Notes: generated from the sequence alone by a model not told the origin. A stretch of 64,000 nt of DNA from Acanthacorydalis orientalis (GCA_034766995.1 CM068320.1:13651687-13715686); one strand, 5' to 3'. Shown: positions 1 through 13,060, counted from the first letter of the stretch. A program made the numbers and translations.

Positions 1-69
1 TATGGAAAAGCCAATAATTTATTCCTTTGTTATAAATACATTTGTTTAAACAATGTGCTTTTTATTTGC

Positions 70-117
<48 letters not shown>

Positions 118-841
118 ATTGAAATGGAATAAAGTATATTTAATGTACTAAAAATTGTTACAAAATAAATGTTTATAAGAGTGATCACTATTCTCCACTA
201 AAAAATATCTTTACTAACGTTTATTGATCGTTTATTTTTTAATAATACTATTTAAACAAATTTAATAGAAATAAATATGAATAAATTAAAATTGTAATTT
301 CTATTTATCAAAATGCTAAACGATATTATTTTATTTAAAAATTTAACTTATATAAAATATAAATAATAACATCAGTTACTTTTCATACCTAAATATGAAA
401 TACTTTTATTATCTATTCACAAATAAACTCAAACAAAGAGGACGAAATATGTAAATTAAATCATAAACATTTCTTTACATTTATAACTTACTACATAAAC
501 GCATTTACTCATTTCCGTAAACATGAAAAATTAAGTTATTATACGTGTTATTTAATAAGAAAGGGTGATAATGAGTACCAATAAGATAGCCATAAACAGT
601 ACTAAATCAAGGTATGAGTGTAAAAAAATGATTAAAACACTTTTAACGTTTTATAGTCACTCTATTGTCATGCAACTCATTTAAATAAACAGAAAAGTTT
701 AAAAACAGTATTAACACATCGTACTGAATTATAGTCAATTTATAATTTTATTACTTATTTTTATTTTAAATAAAGTAATTTTCAATTATATATGTATATA
801 TATATATATATACTTAAAATGAATAATTTTAACTGAAATCA
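1..841. other. AT-rich non-coding stretch
   Basis: No coding potential, RNA gene or recognisable transposon is visible. The stretch holds a compound (TA)n-(TG)n microsatellite at about 72-117 and a short (TA)n at about 788-812. The rest is low-complexity A/T DNA with frequent stops in all frames. Confidence 0.6.
72..117. repeat. (TA)n-(TG)n compound microsatellite
   Basis: About 13 TA units pass directly into about 9 TG units. The same TA-to-TG order recurs at 13938, 34778 and 37880. This is consistent with A-to-G transitions spreading through one end of a TA array. Confidence 0.95.
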
Positions 842-1145
842 AGTTTAAAGCAATCCATTGATAACAAACCGTAACCGACAAACTAACTGCCGTATGTATA
901 TCTGACAAATAATATTATATAAACTGAAGATACCTACTTACAGTGTGTATTACAAATTACCGAGTCACCGGAAGTTGCTAGCGGGTGTGGGAGTCATTGT
1001 ACGCCGCACCGGACTAAAATTTAGATCCCTATCTGATCATAAGCATAACCATGCTAAAACATTTCTCAAACATATCACCTATGTACGCATTAACAGCATG
1101 CTCAGCAGATGTTACCGCACCATGGTTCAGGTAGAACATATAAAT
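842..1145 (+). other. GC-enriched island with weak candidate exon
   Basis: This segment is clearly richer in G/C and CpG than its flanks. An open frame of 71 codons runs from 945 to 1160. It begins at GTG, so 945 is only the frame boundary and not a supported start codon. A possible splice acceptor (TACTTACAG, ending at 943) and a possible donor (CAG|GTAGAA at 1128-1136) would bound an exon of about 187 bp (944-1130). The peptide is basic and I do not recognise it. In this AT-rich context a 70-codon open frame can arise by chance, so a conserved non-coding element is at least as likely. Confidence 0.2.
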
Positions 1146-2026
1146 AAAATATACACATAAAATATATGACTGAAATATATGTAAAGGTTCGTGAACATTA
1201 GGAAAGATTACCCGTGTGCACCTTTTTAACTCGTATATATGTATAATGCTTAAAAAGTAATGTTTGCGATTTCTGTGTTTTTGAAATGATCAAAAACAAT
1301 TCGTGTAATTAAATAGTATCCTAATAGATATGGAGACATGAAAATAGACAGATTAATTAAATAGTTTAATTATTCTAGATTTTCATAGAAAGAGTTAAAT
1401 TTTAGTATTTTATATGAAAAAACAGAACGATATAATTTACAAAATAAATTATATATAACAATAAATATGATATAAAAATATTTATAATATATAACCGTAG
1501 TAAAATTATACCAAGAACAGTTTTTATAAAAAAATATTCATAATAAGAAAATTTGATACGAAAATTATAAGAAAAAAACAAACTTTTATTCGATGTTATT
1601 AAAACTTTGACAAAATAAATTGCTTGTACTAAAATCACATTGAATATCCATTAAGAATATCATCATAAATTTTCATAAATATACTTTAATTTCATAAATT
1701 AATAAATTATTATTGGTAGATAATTAATCCAACACTTAAACAGTTTATAAGATAACATTTGAACAATTTACAAAACAAGCAACTCATAATCACTAAATAA
1801 ACTTCTTTTATATAAACTGTGGTTATATTTATTTATGGATAGTGATGAGATGTTATGTATGAAAAATAAAGATTTTAATAAAATTTTACTTATTGTAATT
1901 CCGACAAAAATTGATTTTCAAACACCAAGGTTTGAAAAAATTTTGTAATCGAAATTTTTCAAAAAATTAAACATTGAAATAATTACATAGAGATAAACTA
2001 TTAAATAGCTTAAATATTGAGAATAT

Positions 2027-2028
<2 letters not shown>

Positions 2029-2081
<53 letters not shown>
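2029..2081. repeat. (TA)n microsatellite
   Basis: A nearly perfect TA dinucleotide run of about 26 units. Confidence 0.95.
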
Positions 2082-2083
<2 letters not shown>

Positions 2084-3184
2084 AACATTTTACAAGTGTC
2101 ATAAATTAAATTTGGTTTTAATTAATTATAATAAAAGCCAACAATTTTCATAGCAGTATATGTTGTTAATAATACTTTTATTTCAAACATAAAACAATTA
2201 AATATACAACTTCTGTTATTGAACTTTATGTCTTATATAATTTTCTTTTCTTTCTCCTGAAAAAATATTTTTTATTCTTATAACATTTTTTATACGATGT
2301 GCTATATATCTTTCAGAATCTGGCCATTTATTCAGAAAACCTGTTTTAATTACTTTAATTTGAGATATTCAGTGTTACTCTATACATTATTAAAAAAAAA
2401 ACATTTATGTCTTTGTATCTTTGTTATTTGTCTCGCATGCATGTAATTAAATACATACATGTGTGTATTTGTTACTCAGTATCATTAACTTATATATTTT
2501 TTTGTACATCTTCTATTAATTATTTATATAAAATTAAAAAAATAAAGTTATTTTGTAAAAAAAAATAAATTTTATAATGATAAGAAATAATCTTCGGGCA
2601 TAAAATAACTAATAAATATAAAATATTTTCATAATTTCACTTAACTTTTCACTCTACAATTAAATCCTATTGAATACAATATTATAAACTAATGAATTCA
2701 ATTCTATTTCAAATATATTTTCTACTTTCTAGTAGTTAATTTATTTGGAAAATATTAAATATTAGTCATGTATATATTATGAATGAAATATGTAGTAAAA
2801 TCCTAGTCACAGAGGAGTAGTATTAACTTAGGAATACAGTTCCTAATAGATAGATAATATAGTCTTTTTTTAACAACTTTAAAAAAGGATATATCAAGAT
2901 CATGTCTAGCTTACTTTATTACATTACAAAATATCTAAAAAACAGAAGTTCCCTCAACAACAAATAATAATCATAATGAAAGACTGTAATACGAAGTTAT
3001 ATTTACATTTGCTTAAATACTTAAAATAAAAAAAAACAACGGAATATATTAATATTAGGAATTAAGTATAAATTAAATATAATAATCTAGATATTAAGTT
3101 AAATTTTAATATGCATCATTATATATATATAAAACAATTATTAATAAGTAATTAGAATTTAGTCCTTCAAATCCTGAATTGATT

Positions 3185-3189
<5 letters not shown>

Positions 3190-3230
<41 letters not shown>
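3190..3230. repeat. (TA)n microsatellite
   Basis: A perfect TA dinucleotide run of about 20 units. Confidence 0.95.
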
Positions 3231-3234
<4 letters not shown>

Positions 3235-3823
3235 ATATAAAATTGAAGAATATTTAAAACCAAAGAGTAGAAATGCTCATCGTTGCTCATAGATGTGAAC
3301 GTACATTTAACTCGCTGCTTACCCACGTCTATAATTGTTGCTGACAAAAAACTTAATAACAGCATTTTAAATATTAATATTATTATAAACGCACTTTTGT
3401 TCTTTTAAATGTTTGTTTTGACAAGCATCTTTGTAGCTCTTTATCAGGATTATAATCTTGTAAAACGTTTAAGTTTTCTCAGCTGTATTTCGACGTTGAA
3501 AAAGATGACTATGTTGATATTATTGTTATGAAATAATAATGGTATACGTTTTGATGATTTCGGTTTCAAATATAATTACTTGACATGTGCCAATCATTAT
3601 ATGAGATTTAATTTAGGGTTGCATCAGTTTTTTGATTTTTTAAAGATATGATTGTCGAGAATCAGTTATTGATAAACGTATGATTATAAAATACATATGA
3701 GAACACTAATTTATTTTTTTTTTGTATAGTTCGTGTGAAAATATGGTTGTTCTGTTATTATTTCTTTGAAATTATTTGAATTGAAACGTTCAATTATTTA
3801 TTTCTATATATATTCCTGTATAT

Positions 3824-3828
3824 ACAAT

Positions 3829-3896
<68 letters not shown>

Positions 3897-3923
3897 TATA
3901 TAAATATATATATATATATATTG

Positions 3924-3955
<32 letters not shown>

Positions 3956-3972
3956 TTATATATATATATATA

Positions 3973-4005
<33 letters not shown>

Positions 4006-4057
4006 TTATTTATATATATATATATATATATTTATTTATATATATATATATATAAAT
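3824..4057. repeat. compound (TA)n array with TATTTATT interruptions
   Basis: TA runs are interrupted repeatedly by the same TTTATTTA motif, at about 3951, 3976, 4006 and 4031. This gives a higher-order unit of roughly 25-30 bp. An interruption that is itself duplicated points to unit duplication (slippage or unequal exchange) rather than independent point mutation. Confidence 0.85.
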
Positions 4058-5332
4058 ATGCTTATACACTTTTCACTTATTCATTAAATGAAGAATTAAA
4101 ATTAAATTAAAAATTTCTAAAACAAAGATTATTAAAACAAAAATACTCTTTGAACACAATGAATGTTTTTTATTTAGATACAAAGAAATTAGGTTTTTAC
4201 TTATTAAGTCAAAAGGTATTATTTTAAAGATGTTTCCCAGCTGCATATTATTTAGTTCATTGAAAAATAAGTGATATTTCACTATTAGATTCAAATATTT
4301 TTATTTTAAATCATAATAGTTGTACAAATAGAAATCTTAATCAGTGAACCTACTTGATAAAGCATATATGTAGTCTTTTAGAGAAAAAAAAGAATTATTT
4401 GGTTTATAATGAACCTGTATCTTAAAATAATTTAAAAAATTGAATATATATGTTTCACACTTTCTTAAAATAATACTGTTTTCACTTTATTAAAAATAAT
4501 AAAAACGTTATGCATTGGCTATTAAGAAGCATTAGAGTACAATAATAACATTTTATTCGTTTATAAAATGATTCTTGACACAATGAAATTATTATTTAGA
4601 AAGATTCTTATAAACAAATAATAATAAAAATTGGCACTTAAATCGAAATTAAAACTTTTACAAGAAAAGTGTAAATTTTTTCAAATAAAAAAATTGAAAT
4701 AAATGTGATAATATCGAAAATATCAAAGAGCGTTTAATTATAAGTATTTTTTACAGAAAAATATTTTTTATTATAAATACCTCTGATTTAGGTTCATTTG
4801 ATACATTTCTGTATTTAGTATATAAAGAAGAGTAATAAAATGTTAAAATGTACAAAAATTAAAATATTTGTGTCGTTTTATATTCATTTCAAAATAAATT
4901 CAGTAAAATGAATTCTATATATGTTTTCATAAGACGAGGAAGTGTGAGACAGAGGCAGAAATGTAATGATATTACTTTGAATGGATCAATAATATTTTTC
5001 CAAAAAATAGTTTTTATAAAATATGTTTTTTCAGTATCATTATAAAAATTGTATTTATTTTGTATGCTGAATTACTTTTTGAAATTAATATTATTTAAAA
5101 GAAGAGTTAATAATGATTATTTTATATATATATATATATATAAAATATAAAATATAAAGTAGATAAAGTGTCATTGTAGATTCTAAAAGCACATATGGGA
5201 TTTTAGAAATTTTTATCTTATTTTTAGCATAATATTGAATAGTTGTTGAAATGAGTTGTTGTTTAAAAATATTAATTACTTTATTATGATTATTCATATT
5301 TTTATTTACAAATACGATTAAGTTATATGCAA

Positions 5333-5336
<4 letters not shown>
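4058..5336. other. AT-rich non-coding stretch
   Basis: No recognisable element is present apart from a short (TA)n at about 5124-5142. Minus-strand open frames at 4073-4294 and 5091-5297 have the I/L/N/Y/K composition expected of A/T-rich random sequence. Confidence 0.55.
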
Positions 5337-5338
<2 letters not shown>

Positions 5339-5394
<56 letters not shown>

Positions 5395-5405
5395 ATATAT
5401 ATATA

Positions 5406-5453
<48 letters not shown>

Positions 5454-5457
5454 CATA

Positions 5458-5501
<44 letters not shown>

Positions 5502-5521
5502 CATATTTATACATATAAACA

Positions 5522-5552
<31 letters not shown>

Positions 5553-5565
5553 GTATTTGTATATG

Positions 5566-5656
<91 letters not shown>
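5339..5656. repeat. long (TA)n array, about 320 bp
   Basis: The longest TA-dominated array in the window, with scattered C and G interruptions (TATACATA, TATGTATA). Several overlapping Tyr-Ile open frames on both strands lie inside it. These are artefacts of the dinucleotide repeat and not proteins. Confidence 0.95.
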
Positions 5657-5657
<1 letters not shown>

Positions 5658-5659
5658 CA

Positions 5660-6490
5660 TATTTGTAGATGTTTCTATGCCTGTTAATGTTTGCAAGTAT
5701 AGGCGGGCATGCCTTTGTATAAACAGTTTCTGAAAACATTTACGCGATAACACAACAATACTTAACAGAATAAAGTTATTACATCCGAAAGAATAAAATT
5801 TTGAAATTGCGATTATGTGACTTACTCAGTATGCAAATGTTCGTTATTACAGAAAACCACGCGTTAATGCTTTAATTGTGTAAAACATGAAAGTTCCGGG
5901 TCGTGTTCAATGAGTTAAACAATAAGAAAAGCAGAACATGTTAAATACATGTTTAACATAAACTTTTTATTCATCTCAGTCTTTTTTACGTCCATAGCGG
6001 TTGTTAGCTTTGTTTGATATAAATAACGGTGGGATTTGAAATAAGCATGCATATCTAGTTTGTTATAGAACCACCATAGCATTTCAGGTGAAATCACTAT
6101 AAAATGTTATTACAATCACTATTCCAACTGCTATTTGCAAAAAGGTTAAATGACCGAAGTAATTGTTTATGTAATTGAGGGGATAAGTAGCTTGCCCGGA
6201 CATTGCACGCAACGCTCAAAATATATTCAGACAAATAATTATTGCAGTACATCAACTACATGTAAATTGTATTAATACAAAGACATTGAACGTTTTCTAT
6301 CCGCTACAATTATATTGCACACTATCCGAACAAGCGAACAAAAAACACAAATGATGTTCTTATGAGAATTTCGTTACTTGATATTATTCTGTTTTAATAC
6401 CGAATTTTAGTTACGAATAGAGATTCAACTTCTATTAGTTTCTTGTAACGAAATATAAAATTTAAGTATTTATGTATTAATTTTGTAATA
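5660..6490. other. moderately GC-enriched island
   Basis: Composition rises relative to the flanks, with several CpGs (for example around 5700-5900 and 6180-6360). No splice-bounded reading frame, RNA fold or transposon end is apparent. It could be conserved non-coding DNA. The 60-codon minus frame at 5915-6097 has no recognisable motif. Confidence 0.3.
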
Positions 6491-6496
6491 TAATTT

Positions 6497-6497
<1 letters not shown>

Positions 6498-6583
<86 letters not shown>
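6498..6583. repeat. (TA)n microsatellite
   Basis: A TA run with a single TATACATA interruption near the middle. Confidence 0.95.
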
Positions 6584-6586
<3 letters not shown>

Positions 6587-6806
6587 TTAACTTTACAAAG
6601 TATATTTTCTATATAATAAAAAAATCTGAGTCTTAAGGAATAATCATAAAATGTTATATCTTATTTAAAAATCTTCCTCAACACCAAGAAATAAAAAATT
6701 TATAAATAAATAAAATTGATAATTAAAGGAATTATAAATGTTTTTAAATTTTATATTATACTTTCGATTATATATTGTAGACTTATTTCGATTATATATA
6801 AATTTA

Positions 6807-7612
6807 TATCATTATCATTCTTTGTCAATCACTGCTGGATAAAAGACTCTTCCGTGATTTTCCATTTTGAACGATTGAATTCCTCTCTTTTTCTCTTATT
6901 TTAAATAAAAATTTAAATTTTCTTATCCCACCTGTTCATAAGTCTCTTTCTTGGTCTTTTATATTCTTTGGTTTCCAGTTAATAATTTCTGTTGTTCATA
7001 GGTTCTCTTCTCTTCTTGTAACATGCACATACTCTTTCAGACTGCATTTCGTACTCTACTTTTTTTATTACATCTGTTACTTTTACCTGTTTTCGTAACC
7101 ATTTTATTCTTTTCCTATCTCTTCTTAATTTCTAGCATGCCTCTCCTTCCATATTTCTCTATGTTGTTTGGAGTCTTGAATGCTTTTTACGTTAAGCACT
7201 CATATTTCGTTGCCGTATGTAAGGACTGGTAGTATACATTAATCAAATATTTTTTTCTTCAAACAGAGTAGGATTGTTGATTTAATTGTCAAAGCATTTC
7301 GTGCAAATGCGTTCCATGCCATTTTCAATTTCCTGTTTTCTACTTTAATAATGATTCATCTTTGTTGATAAGCTGGCCTACATAGACATACTTCGTAACT
7401 TCTTTTTCTCTTCCTTTTAAATTAAATTTCTTCAGGCAGGCAAACGCTTTGAACAACACTTTTATTTTTGCATGGTTCATGTTTAAGTCAATTTTTTGAT
7501 TAGCATCATCTAAATTTTCTATCTTCTTTTGTAGCTTCCAAAGTACTCGCGAAGATAAAGATATCATCAGCAAACTGGAGGTGACTTAATTTTTCTGCTT
7601 TATTTTGATTAT
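6807..7612 (-). mobile_element. RTE-like LINE, 3' part, degraded
   Basis: On the minus strand this reads as the end of a non-LTR retrotransposon polymerase. The reverse-transcriptase box Phe-Ala-Asp-Asp lies at 7574-7563, preceded by KLSHLQ. A shifted frame (down to 7340) then reads IDLNMNHAKIKV and KYVYVGQLI. Further on comes LCLKKKIFD, a stop, then CILPVLTYG (about 7285-7195). The 3' end (about 6860-6807) encodes KWKITEESFIQQ and ends in an ATGATAATGAT tail. Known RTE-superfamily elements have this order and a short GAT-type 3' tail. Frameshifts and stops show it is dead. It is truncated at 7612 exactly where a (TA)n array begins. Clade assignment is by motif recognition only. Confidence 0.75.
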
Positions 7613-7615
<3 letters not shown>

Positions 7616-7651
<36 letters not shown>

Positions 7652-7664
7652 TGAATATATATAT

Positions 7665-7697
<33 letters not shown>

Positions 7698-7698
7698 C

Positions 7699-7790
<92 letters not shown>

Positions 7791-7812
7791 ATGTTTATAT
7801 GTATGTATGTAT
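7616..7812. repeat. (TA)n array abutting LINE
   Basis: A TA array of about 200 bp with AAATATGAA and TATGTATG interruptions. It begins at the 5'-truncated end of the RTE-like fragment. Confidence 0.95.
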
Positions 7813-8427
7813 GAATCACTAATTCAAGAAACTATACGGTAGTTCAGATTCAGATGACTGATAGATCAAATGTAGAGACAGACAGGAGTGCACATAACAG
7901 GACACTAATCTTCGTTGCTAACTATTCCATTTCGTTGTAATTACACGTATGTAAATACCATTTTTAGATATTATTTTTAGTATGACTCTGTATAATAGTT
8001 CTATTAATCACCTGGATCTGAAATTATAACTGAATCTAAACATTCATTTTATGTTTTCAATCTAAGAAGTCAATAAAAAGAACTCGCTAATATTTTGATA
8101 CAAACATATTAATGATTCTGATAAACTTAAAATATATAATTTTTAATTTAAGTGTCCTTATGATGTACCATTTATAGAAAAATTTACTAATTAATGATTA
8201 TATCAGTTCGACATTGGTAAAATTAATTTTACTTTTACGAATATCTAAAAATATTTTATTAAGTATTCACATCTGAACCATCTATATATTTTAACAATAC
8301 CTATAATATTTACTTCATAAATACGAAATTTTATGGCAAATGGTGAAGTATCTATAGTGTTTGTTTTATCATTAAAATTTTAATTCAATATTTTAATATA
8401 ATTCATACCCTGACATTCATAAATATA

Positions 8428-8429
<2 letters not shown>

Positions 8430-8499
<70 letters not shown>
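8430..8499. repeat. (TA)n microsatellite
   Basis: About 35 uninterrupted TA units. Confidence 0.95.
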
Positions 8500-8501
<2 letters not shown>

Positions 8502-8767
8502 TGCTATGAATGTAATTAGTATTTTCTTGAAGTAATTTTCGTAGTAGTTACAACACATAAAACAATTATTATAAATATAAAAAGTTTCAATTAACATCTT
8601 ATGTAATTATGTCTATTGTAAATTATATTGCTGTCGACATGTGAGTTATCTCAAGATAAAAATTTTTATTTGATTCAACATACCATTTATCATGTAATAA
8701 AGTATAATGACTGCACGCTTACTTCTTAATAAGTTATAATTCGTGTATCCATTGTTAATTGTTCCAG

Positions 8768-8785
8768 CTGCCCACCCCTGGGCAG
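8768..8785. other. G/C-rich hairpin, 7-bp stem
   Basis: CTGCCCA, a CCCC loop, then TGGGCAG form a perfect 7-bp inverted repeat, which stands out in A/T DNA. No gene end is recognised upstream, so terminator or RNA function is not supported. Confidence 0.5.
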
Positions 8786-8987
8786 TCGCTAACTATAGCA
8801 GAACATCTTTTGTACACTTGTTAATGTTTTTGTTGGATATATAATAAAGATTTTTTGATAAGAAAACGTAATAAAATAAATATTACTCAATGAGAATTCA
8901 GTTAAGATTTTGAAATTCAGTTCTGCACAAAAATTATTCAGGCAATTAAATTAAATCGTTACATTAAAATGTTTATTTGTATGTAAC

Positions 8988-8990
<3 letters not shown>

Positions 8991-9059
<69 letters not shown>

Positions 9060-9128
9060 CGAACAAAATGGAAAATCATGGAAGAGGCCCTTATCCAGCA
9101 GTGGAGTAACAGGGACTGAAGATGATGA

Positions 9129-9190
<62 letters not shown>
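8991..9190. repeat. (TA)n array split by a LINE 3' end
   Basis: Two (TA)n tracts (about 8991-9059 and 9132-9190) enclose a unique 73-bp segment, which is annotated separately as an RTE-like 3' terminus. Confidence 0.9.
9061..9134 (+). mobile_element. RTE-like LINE 3' terminus
   Basis: Reading from 9069, the frame is [16 protein letters not shown] followed by a TGA at 9117-9119 and a GATGATGATGAT tail. The same 3' sequence occurs, more decayed, at 6860-6807 on the opposite strand. A conserved C-terminal W-x(3)-E-A-x(2)-Q-Q-W motif plus a GAT tail matches RTE-type elements. The (TA)n tracts directly on both sides make this a scrap embedded in a microsatellite. Confidence 0.7.
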
Positions 9191-9194
<4 letters not shown>

Positions 9195-9918
9195 TTATTT
9201 ATTTTAATTTAGTATATATCAATATTTAATACTTTATTCTTGGATTTTGGAATAAAAAAAAATATTGTTAATTGATTTCCTATACATGATTGTTTTCATA
9301 CAGGAAAATCTAAATATATTTTAGTAATATGGATGGTTTCATTATTATTCTATATTTAAGAACGAAGTCATATTAAAAAAATAAGAATAAAAATAATTAT
9401 ATTTTTTCTAATTTTATAAAAACGATGAACGAATACTAGTTCCAAAAATATTTTTTAATTAATTGTCAAATTAATGTACAATTAGCAATAAAAGCCATAT
9501 TTGGTTTAACCAATGTTTAAATTGTTATATTATTATTATATTTTTATAACTAGTTTAACGTTTTGTTTATAAAAGTGATTCTAAAAATCTAAACATTCTA
9601 GTTTTTGAAATGTGGATATAATCATTGTTTCTGTAGTTGTGTAGATCAAAACAATGGCTCTGTTCATCCAGTTAAGTAGTCAGTCCCACAGCTCATATGA
9701 TCAAAGATAAACGCTAAGCATAGACTGAATGTCTGTCTAATTTGATATTTGCTTTATTTTGAATTCTGAAATGTGTTGACATTGTATTCACAAATTAACA
9801 GTTTCCTCTACATATCGTTCTATACACATATTCGTCAGTCGTATTCAATTATAACTAAAACACAAACTAAAAACTACGAAATTATCACATAAATAATTAT
9901 AAATAATATAATATCCCA
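9191..9918. other. AT-rich non-coding stretch
   Basis: Mostly A/T-rich unique sequence with a modest GC pocket at 9640-9760. Nothing is recognised. Confidence 0.5.
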
Positions 9919-9920
9919 TA

Positions 9921-10120
9921 CCCCCTAGTAAGCCTCAAACTTATATGAACCGTATAAGGAACATATAAATTAACCTTATAAAAACCATATATGGTTTGTA
10001 TAAGACGAGGGTTATGATCACTATCATTCTTATATGGTCGTAAAGCCTATAAAATGTGACCTTTACCATGTAAGGATCATATAAAGTCACTTTATATGCC
10101 TTGAAGATTAATTTAAAGTG

Positions 10121-10171
<51 letters not shown>

Positions 10172-10252
10172 GGTATCCATATAAGGATACTGATCCTTAG
10201 AAGAAATATCTAAAACCTAATACGAAAGATATAAGGTTGAGGATTACTAGGG
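9921..10252. mobile_element. Unclassified MITE-like inverted-repeat element
   Basis: The left end CCCCCTAGTAAGCCTCAAAC and the right end, on the other strand CCCTAGTAATCCTCAACC, are imperfect terminal inverted repeats. They continue as CTTATAT on both sides. TA dinucleotides flank both ends (9919-9920 and 10253-10254), as for a TA target duplication. The interior is rich in CTTATAT/ATATAAGG motifs in both orientations, including the palindromes AACCATATATGGTT (about 9985) and GTATCC-ATATA-GGATAC (about 10173). It also contains a (TA)n run at about 10125-10170. There is no coding capacity. It resembles a non-autonomous Tc1/mariner-superfamily element, but the parent family is unknown to me. 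Confidence 0.65.
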
Positions 10253-10957
10253 TACTAATTTTAATTTCCTTGCACTTCAAACAAATTATCTTATGAATCG
10301 TCACTTTTTCACATTTAATAAAAAAATAAAATTTTCACATAGTCATGACTTAATTGACAGTTAAGATATTAGACTTACTAAAACTGAGATGAACTTTTCT
10401 GAACTGTTGTATATTCTTGATTTTTTAGCTAAAATTCTCATTGAAAACTGCCCAGTAAGTACTTAATGACTGAACGCAGTCATTGTAAACAAAAAACACA
10501 TTGTATAGTATAATATATAATGTTTATTCTAAAATATAATTTTTTATTTAAAAATATTAAAAGTTTTAAATAAAATATTTGATAAGGTAGATAGAAATTT
10601 GTGGCTTTGGGGCGTCAACAGCTCAGAAAATATTTTATAAAATTAATACTTATTTTTTTAATTAAATTTAATTGCGATGTTCAATTTGTATTATGGTTTT
10701 ATTTTTTTTTTGTCATTATAAATAAAAATATTCATCCCAAATCAGTTTTCCTTTCTAATCCAAAAATACTGAACTTTTTATGATCAGAAATAATAAACAA
10801 ATTATTATTGATCATTTTAATTTATTGTCTATATGCGTTTTGATGTTTATATTCTGTGATAGATTATAATTCTATCATTCTCAGCGCTAATATGCAGAAA
10901 AATGTGTATTAAACACAAAATATTTATCTTAAAACTCTAATGATGATATTAACGCCA

Positions 10958-10986
10958 TATATATATATATATATATATATACATTA

Positions 10987-11042
<56 letters not shown>
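10958..11042. repeat. (TA)n array
   Basis: Three TA tracts are separated by single ACATTA and ACATA interruptions. Confidence 0.95.
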
Positions 11043-11046
<4 letters not shown>

Positions 11047-11373
11047 TATGATAAAAAATGAACAATAAGCAATTATTAAACATTTTAGATGAGAAAAACT
11101 TTATGTTTTGCAAGGTGAGATAAATTTATTTATAAAAGTGAATTTAACCGCAACACCAAAAGTGTATTGTGTTACAAATGAAAATTTGGCTTTGGATCAG
11201 ATAAGTGCTTAGGAATTTTTATCAAAAAAAAAATAATTAATAAATCATATTATTGTCATTAAAAATATCTTTTCTAATTAAAACTAACATCTTTTACTCT
11301 TTTATATAATGAAATCGATTAATAAAGTAGAATATTTTTAAAAATATTTTATCTTGTACATCCGCATGTGTGA

Positions 11374-11377
<4 letters not shown>

Positions 11378-11426
<49 letters not shown>
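11378..11426. repeat. (TA)n microsatellite
   Basis: About 24 perfect TA units. Confidence 0.95.
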
Positions 11427-11429
<3 letters not shown>

Positions 11430-11552
11430 ACGTTTTAAACGTATCATCTACTAAAAGTAATAAAAAATGTTTATTTTTATTATTCAAAAGGGATATTTCC
11501 TAAATGTACATATTCTTACATGTCTCAGTAATGGATATAATATTTAAATATG

Positions 11553-11556
<4 letters not shown>

Positions 11557-11606
<50 letters not shown>
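11557..11606. repeat. (TA)n microsatellite
   Basis: About 24 perfect TA units, about 130 bp from the preceding array. Confidence 0.95.
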
Positions 11607-11610
<4 letters not shown>

Positions 11611-12016
11611 AAATGAACATGTGCAAAAGTATAAATTGTAACTTCCTTTAACGTCTTCATTTTTCTTTTGTGTATTATCCACCCACTCATGTAAAATAAT
11701 GTTGGTGTTGATATACGTCAACAGTTACACAGTACACCTGACATTATAGTACGCTACAATACATTTAACACATACAACTCATAACAGGTGCGACTAATGA
11801 TATCATGATTTTATTAATGATCACTAAGCAAATATATGGATAAATAATGGAAAATACATTTAACATTTCTAAACACGCATACTTAAATTATTTTATAACA
11901 TTTTTCAACGTTACTTAAGTAATAAAATATTTACATGAAAAGTTTTATAATTCGAATATATTTTAACGAAAATTAATTTTGACAGGTTTTATTGATGTAA
12001 ATTTTGATAACATCTG

Positions 12017-12018
<2 letters not shown>

Positions 12019-12075
<57 letters not shown>
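12019..12075. repeat. (TA)n microsatellite
   Basis: About 28 perfect TA units. Confidence 0.95.
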
Positions 12076-12076
<1 letters not shown>

Positions 12077-12193
12077 AATATGTATATTGAAGCTTAGTAT
12101 CTACAAGCATTTTTTCAGATGAAAAAGAAGAAATAAATATTTTCATAGCCGGTATTTCTGACTGACTGCAATATTTTAATGAGGTAAATATGA

Positions 12194-12243
<50 letters not shown>

Positions 12244-12250
12244 TATAAAT
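12194..12250. repeat. (TA)n microsatellite
   Basis: TA tracts with one TATGTATA interruption. Confidence 0.95.
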
Positions 12251-13060
12251 ATATAAAATGCGACTTTTTTAAGTTTAATGGTAAAGATCATTATTGTCGA
12301 ACAATTCCTATTTTTCAATGATTAAATCTAAAATGAACATAAATTTCTAGTACAAAAATAATAAAAAATTTTAAATAAAACAATTTACGCAAATAGTCCG
12401 GAAGTTTATTCTGTGAACTAAAAAAAAAGAATAACGTATAAATGAACACAAACATACAAAGATAAACAATCAACTAACATTTGAATTTTACGACAGATTC
12501 CAAGAAAAAGTAGTGCAGAGTAATATAGCATAGGACTCGTGCACTAATCATTTACAGAATTATCATTAATCACCAATGTAAGACGGTTTGTTTGTTGATA
12601 CGCATATAACAATAAGTTTGAAACAACTGTAAAAAGCACTCGCTTATTTCCGTTTCCTGTTTCTCAAGTAAATACTTATTGTTGTTTTATACAGTACAAT
12701 AAAATGAAAACATTTTACATCAATATTGTACAATACTTTACTTATTTACTAAATATTTTGCATATAAAATATCAAGATTATAATCAGATTTATTATTCGT
12801 GTTTTCTTTAAAAATAATTATTTTAGTTTAATATTTAATTTAGAATAGACAGATTAAAGGGGAAAATTACTGATGGATACTGATAGATAGCAATAAATTT
12901 ATGACCATTAAGAGTTAAATTAAATTAAAAAATAATTATTACAATTTTTATATCCCTTTTTCATGACTCTAAGAATAATATAAATGAATCACACAATCAT
13001 ATAAAATAAAATGAAAATATATTAAAAATCAATACTGAATTTCGGTCAGTGTGTAAGATC

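Larger units (their letters stand above)
1146..3820. other. AT-rich non-coding stretch
   Basis: Nothing beyond A/T-rich unique DNA and two (TA)n arrays (about 2029-2081 and 3190-3230) is visible. A small pocket of higher GC lies at 3270-3350. The 78-codon open frame on the minus strand at 1402-1638 consists of I, Y, F, L and K codons expected from AT-rich DNA, so I do not call it a gene. Confidence 0.6.
7813..8989. other. AT-rich non-coding stretch
   Basis: No gene or transposon is recognised. It contains a (TA)n run at 8430-8499 and a small G/C-rich hairpin at 8768-8785. Confidence 0.55.
10255..13060. other. AT-rich non-coding stretch
   Basis: A/T-rich DNA with many (TA)n arrays (10958-11042, 11378-11426, 11557-11606, 12019-12075, 12194-12246). 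A slightly GC-richer pocket lies around 12400-12680. I recognise no genes or transposon ends. Confidence 0.5.

Noticed and set aside
5327..5753. Long Tyr-Ile open frames on both strands
   Set aside because: They are the automatic translation of (TA)n. Identical-looking frames occur in every large TA array of the window.
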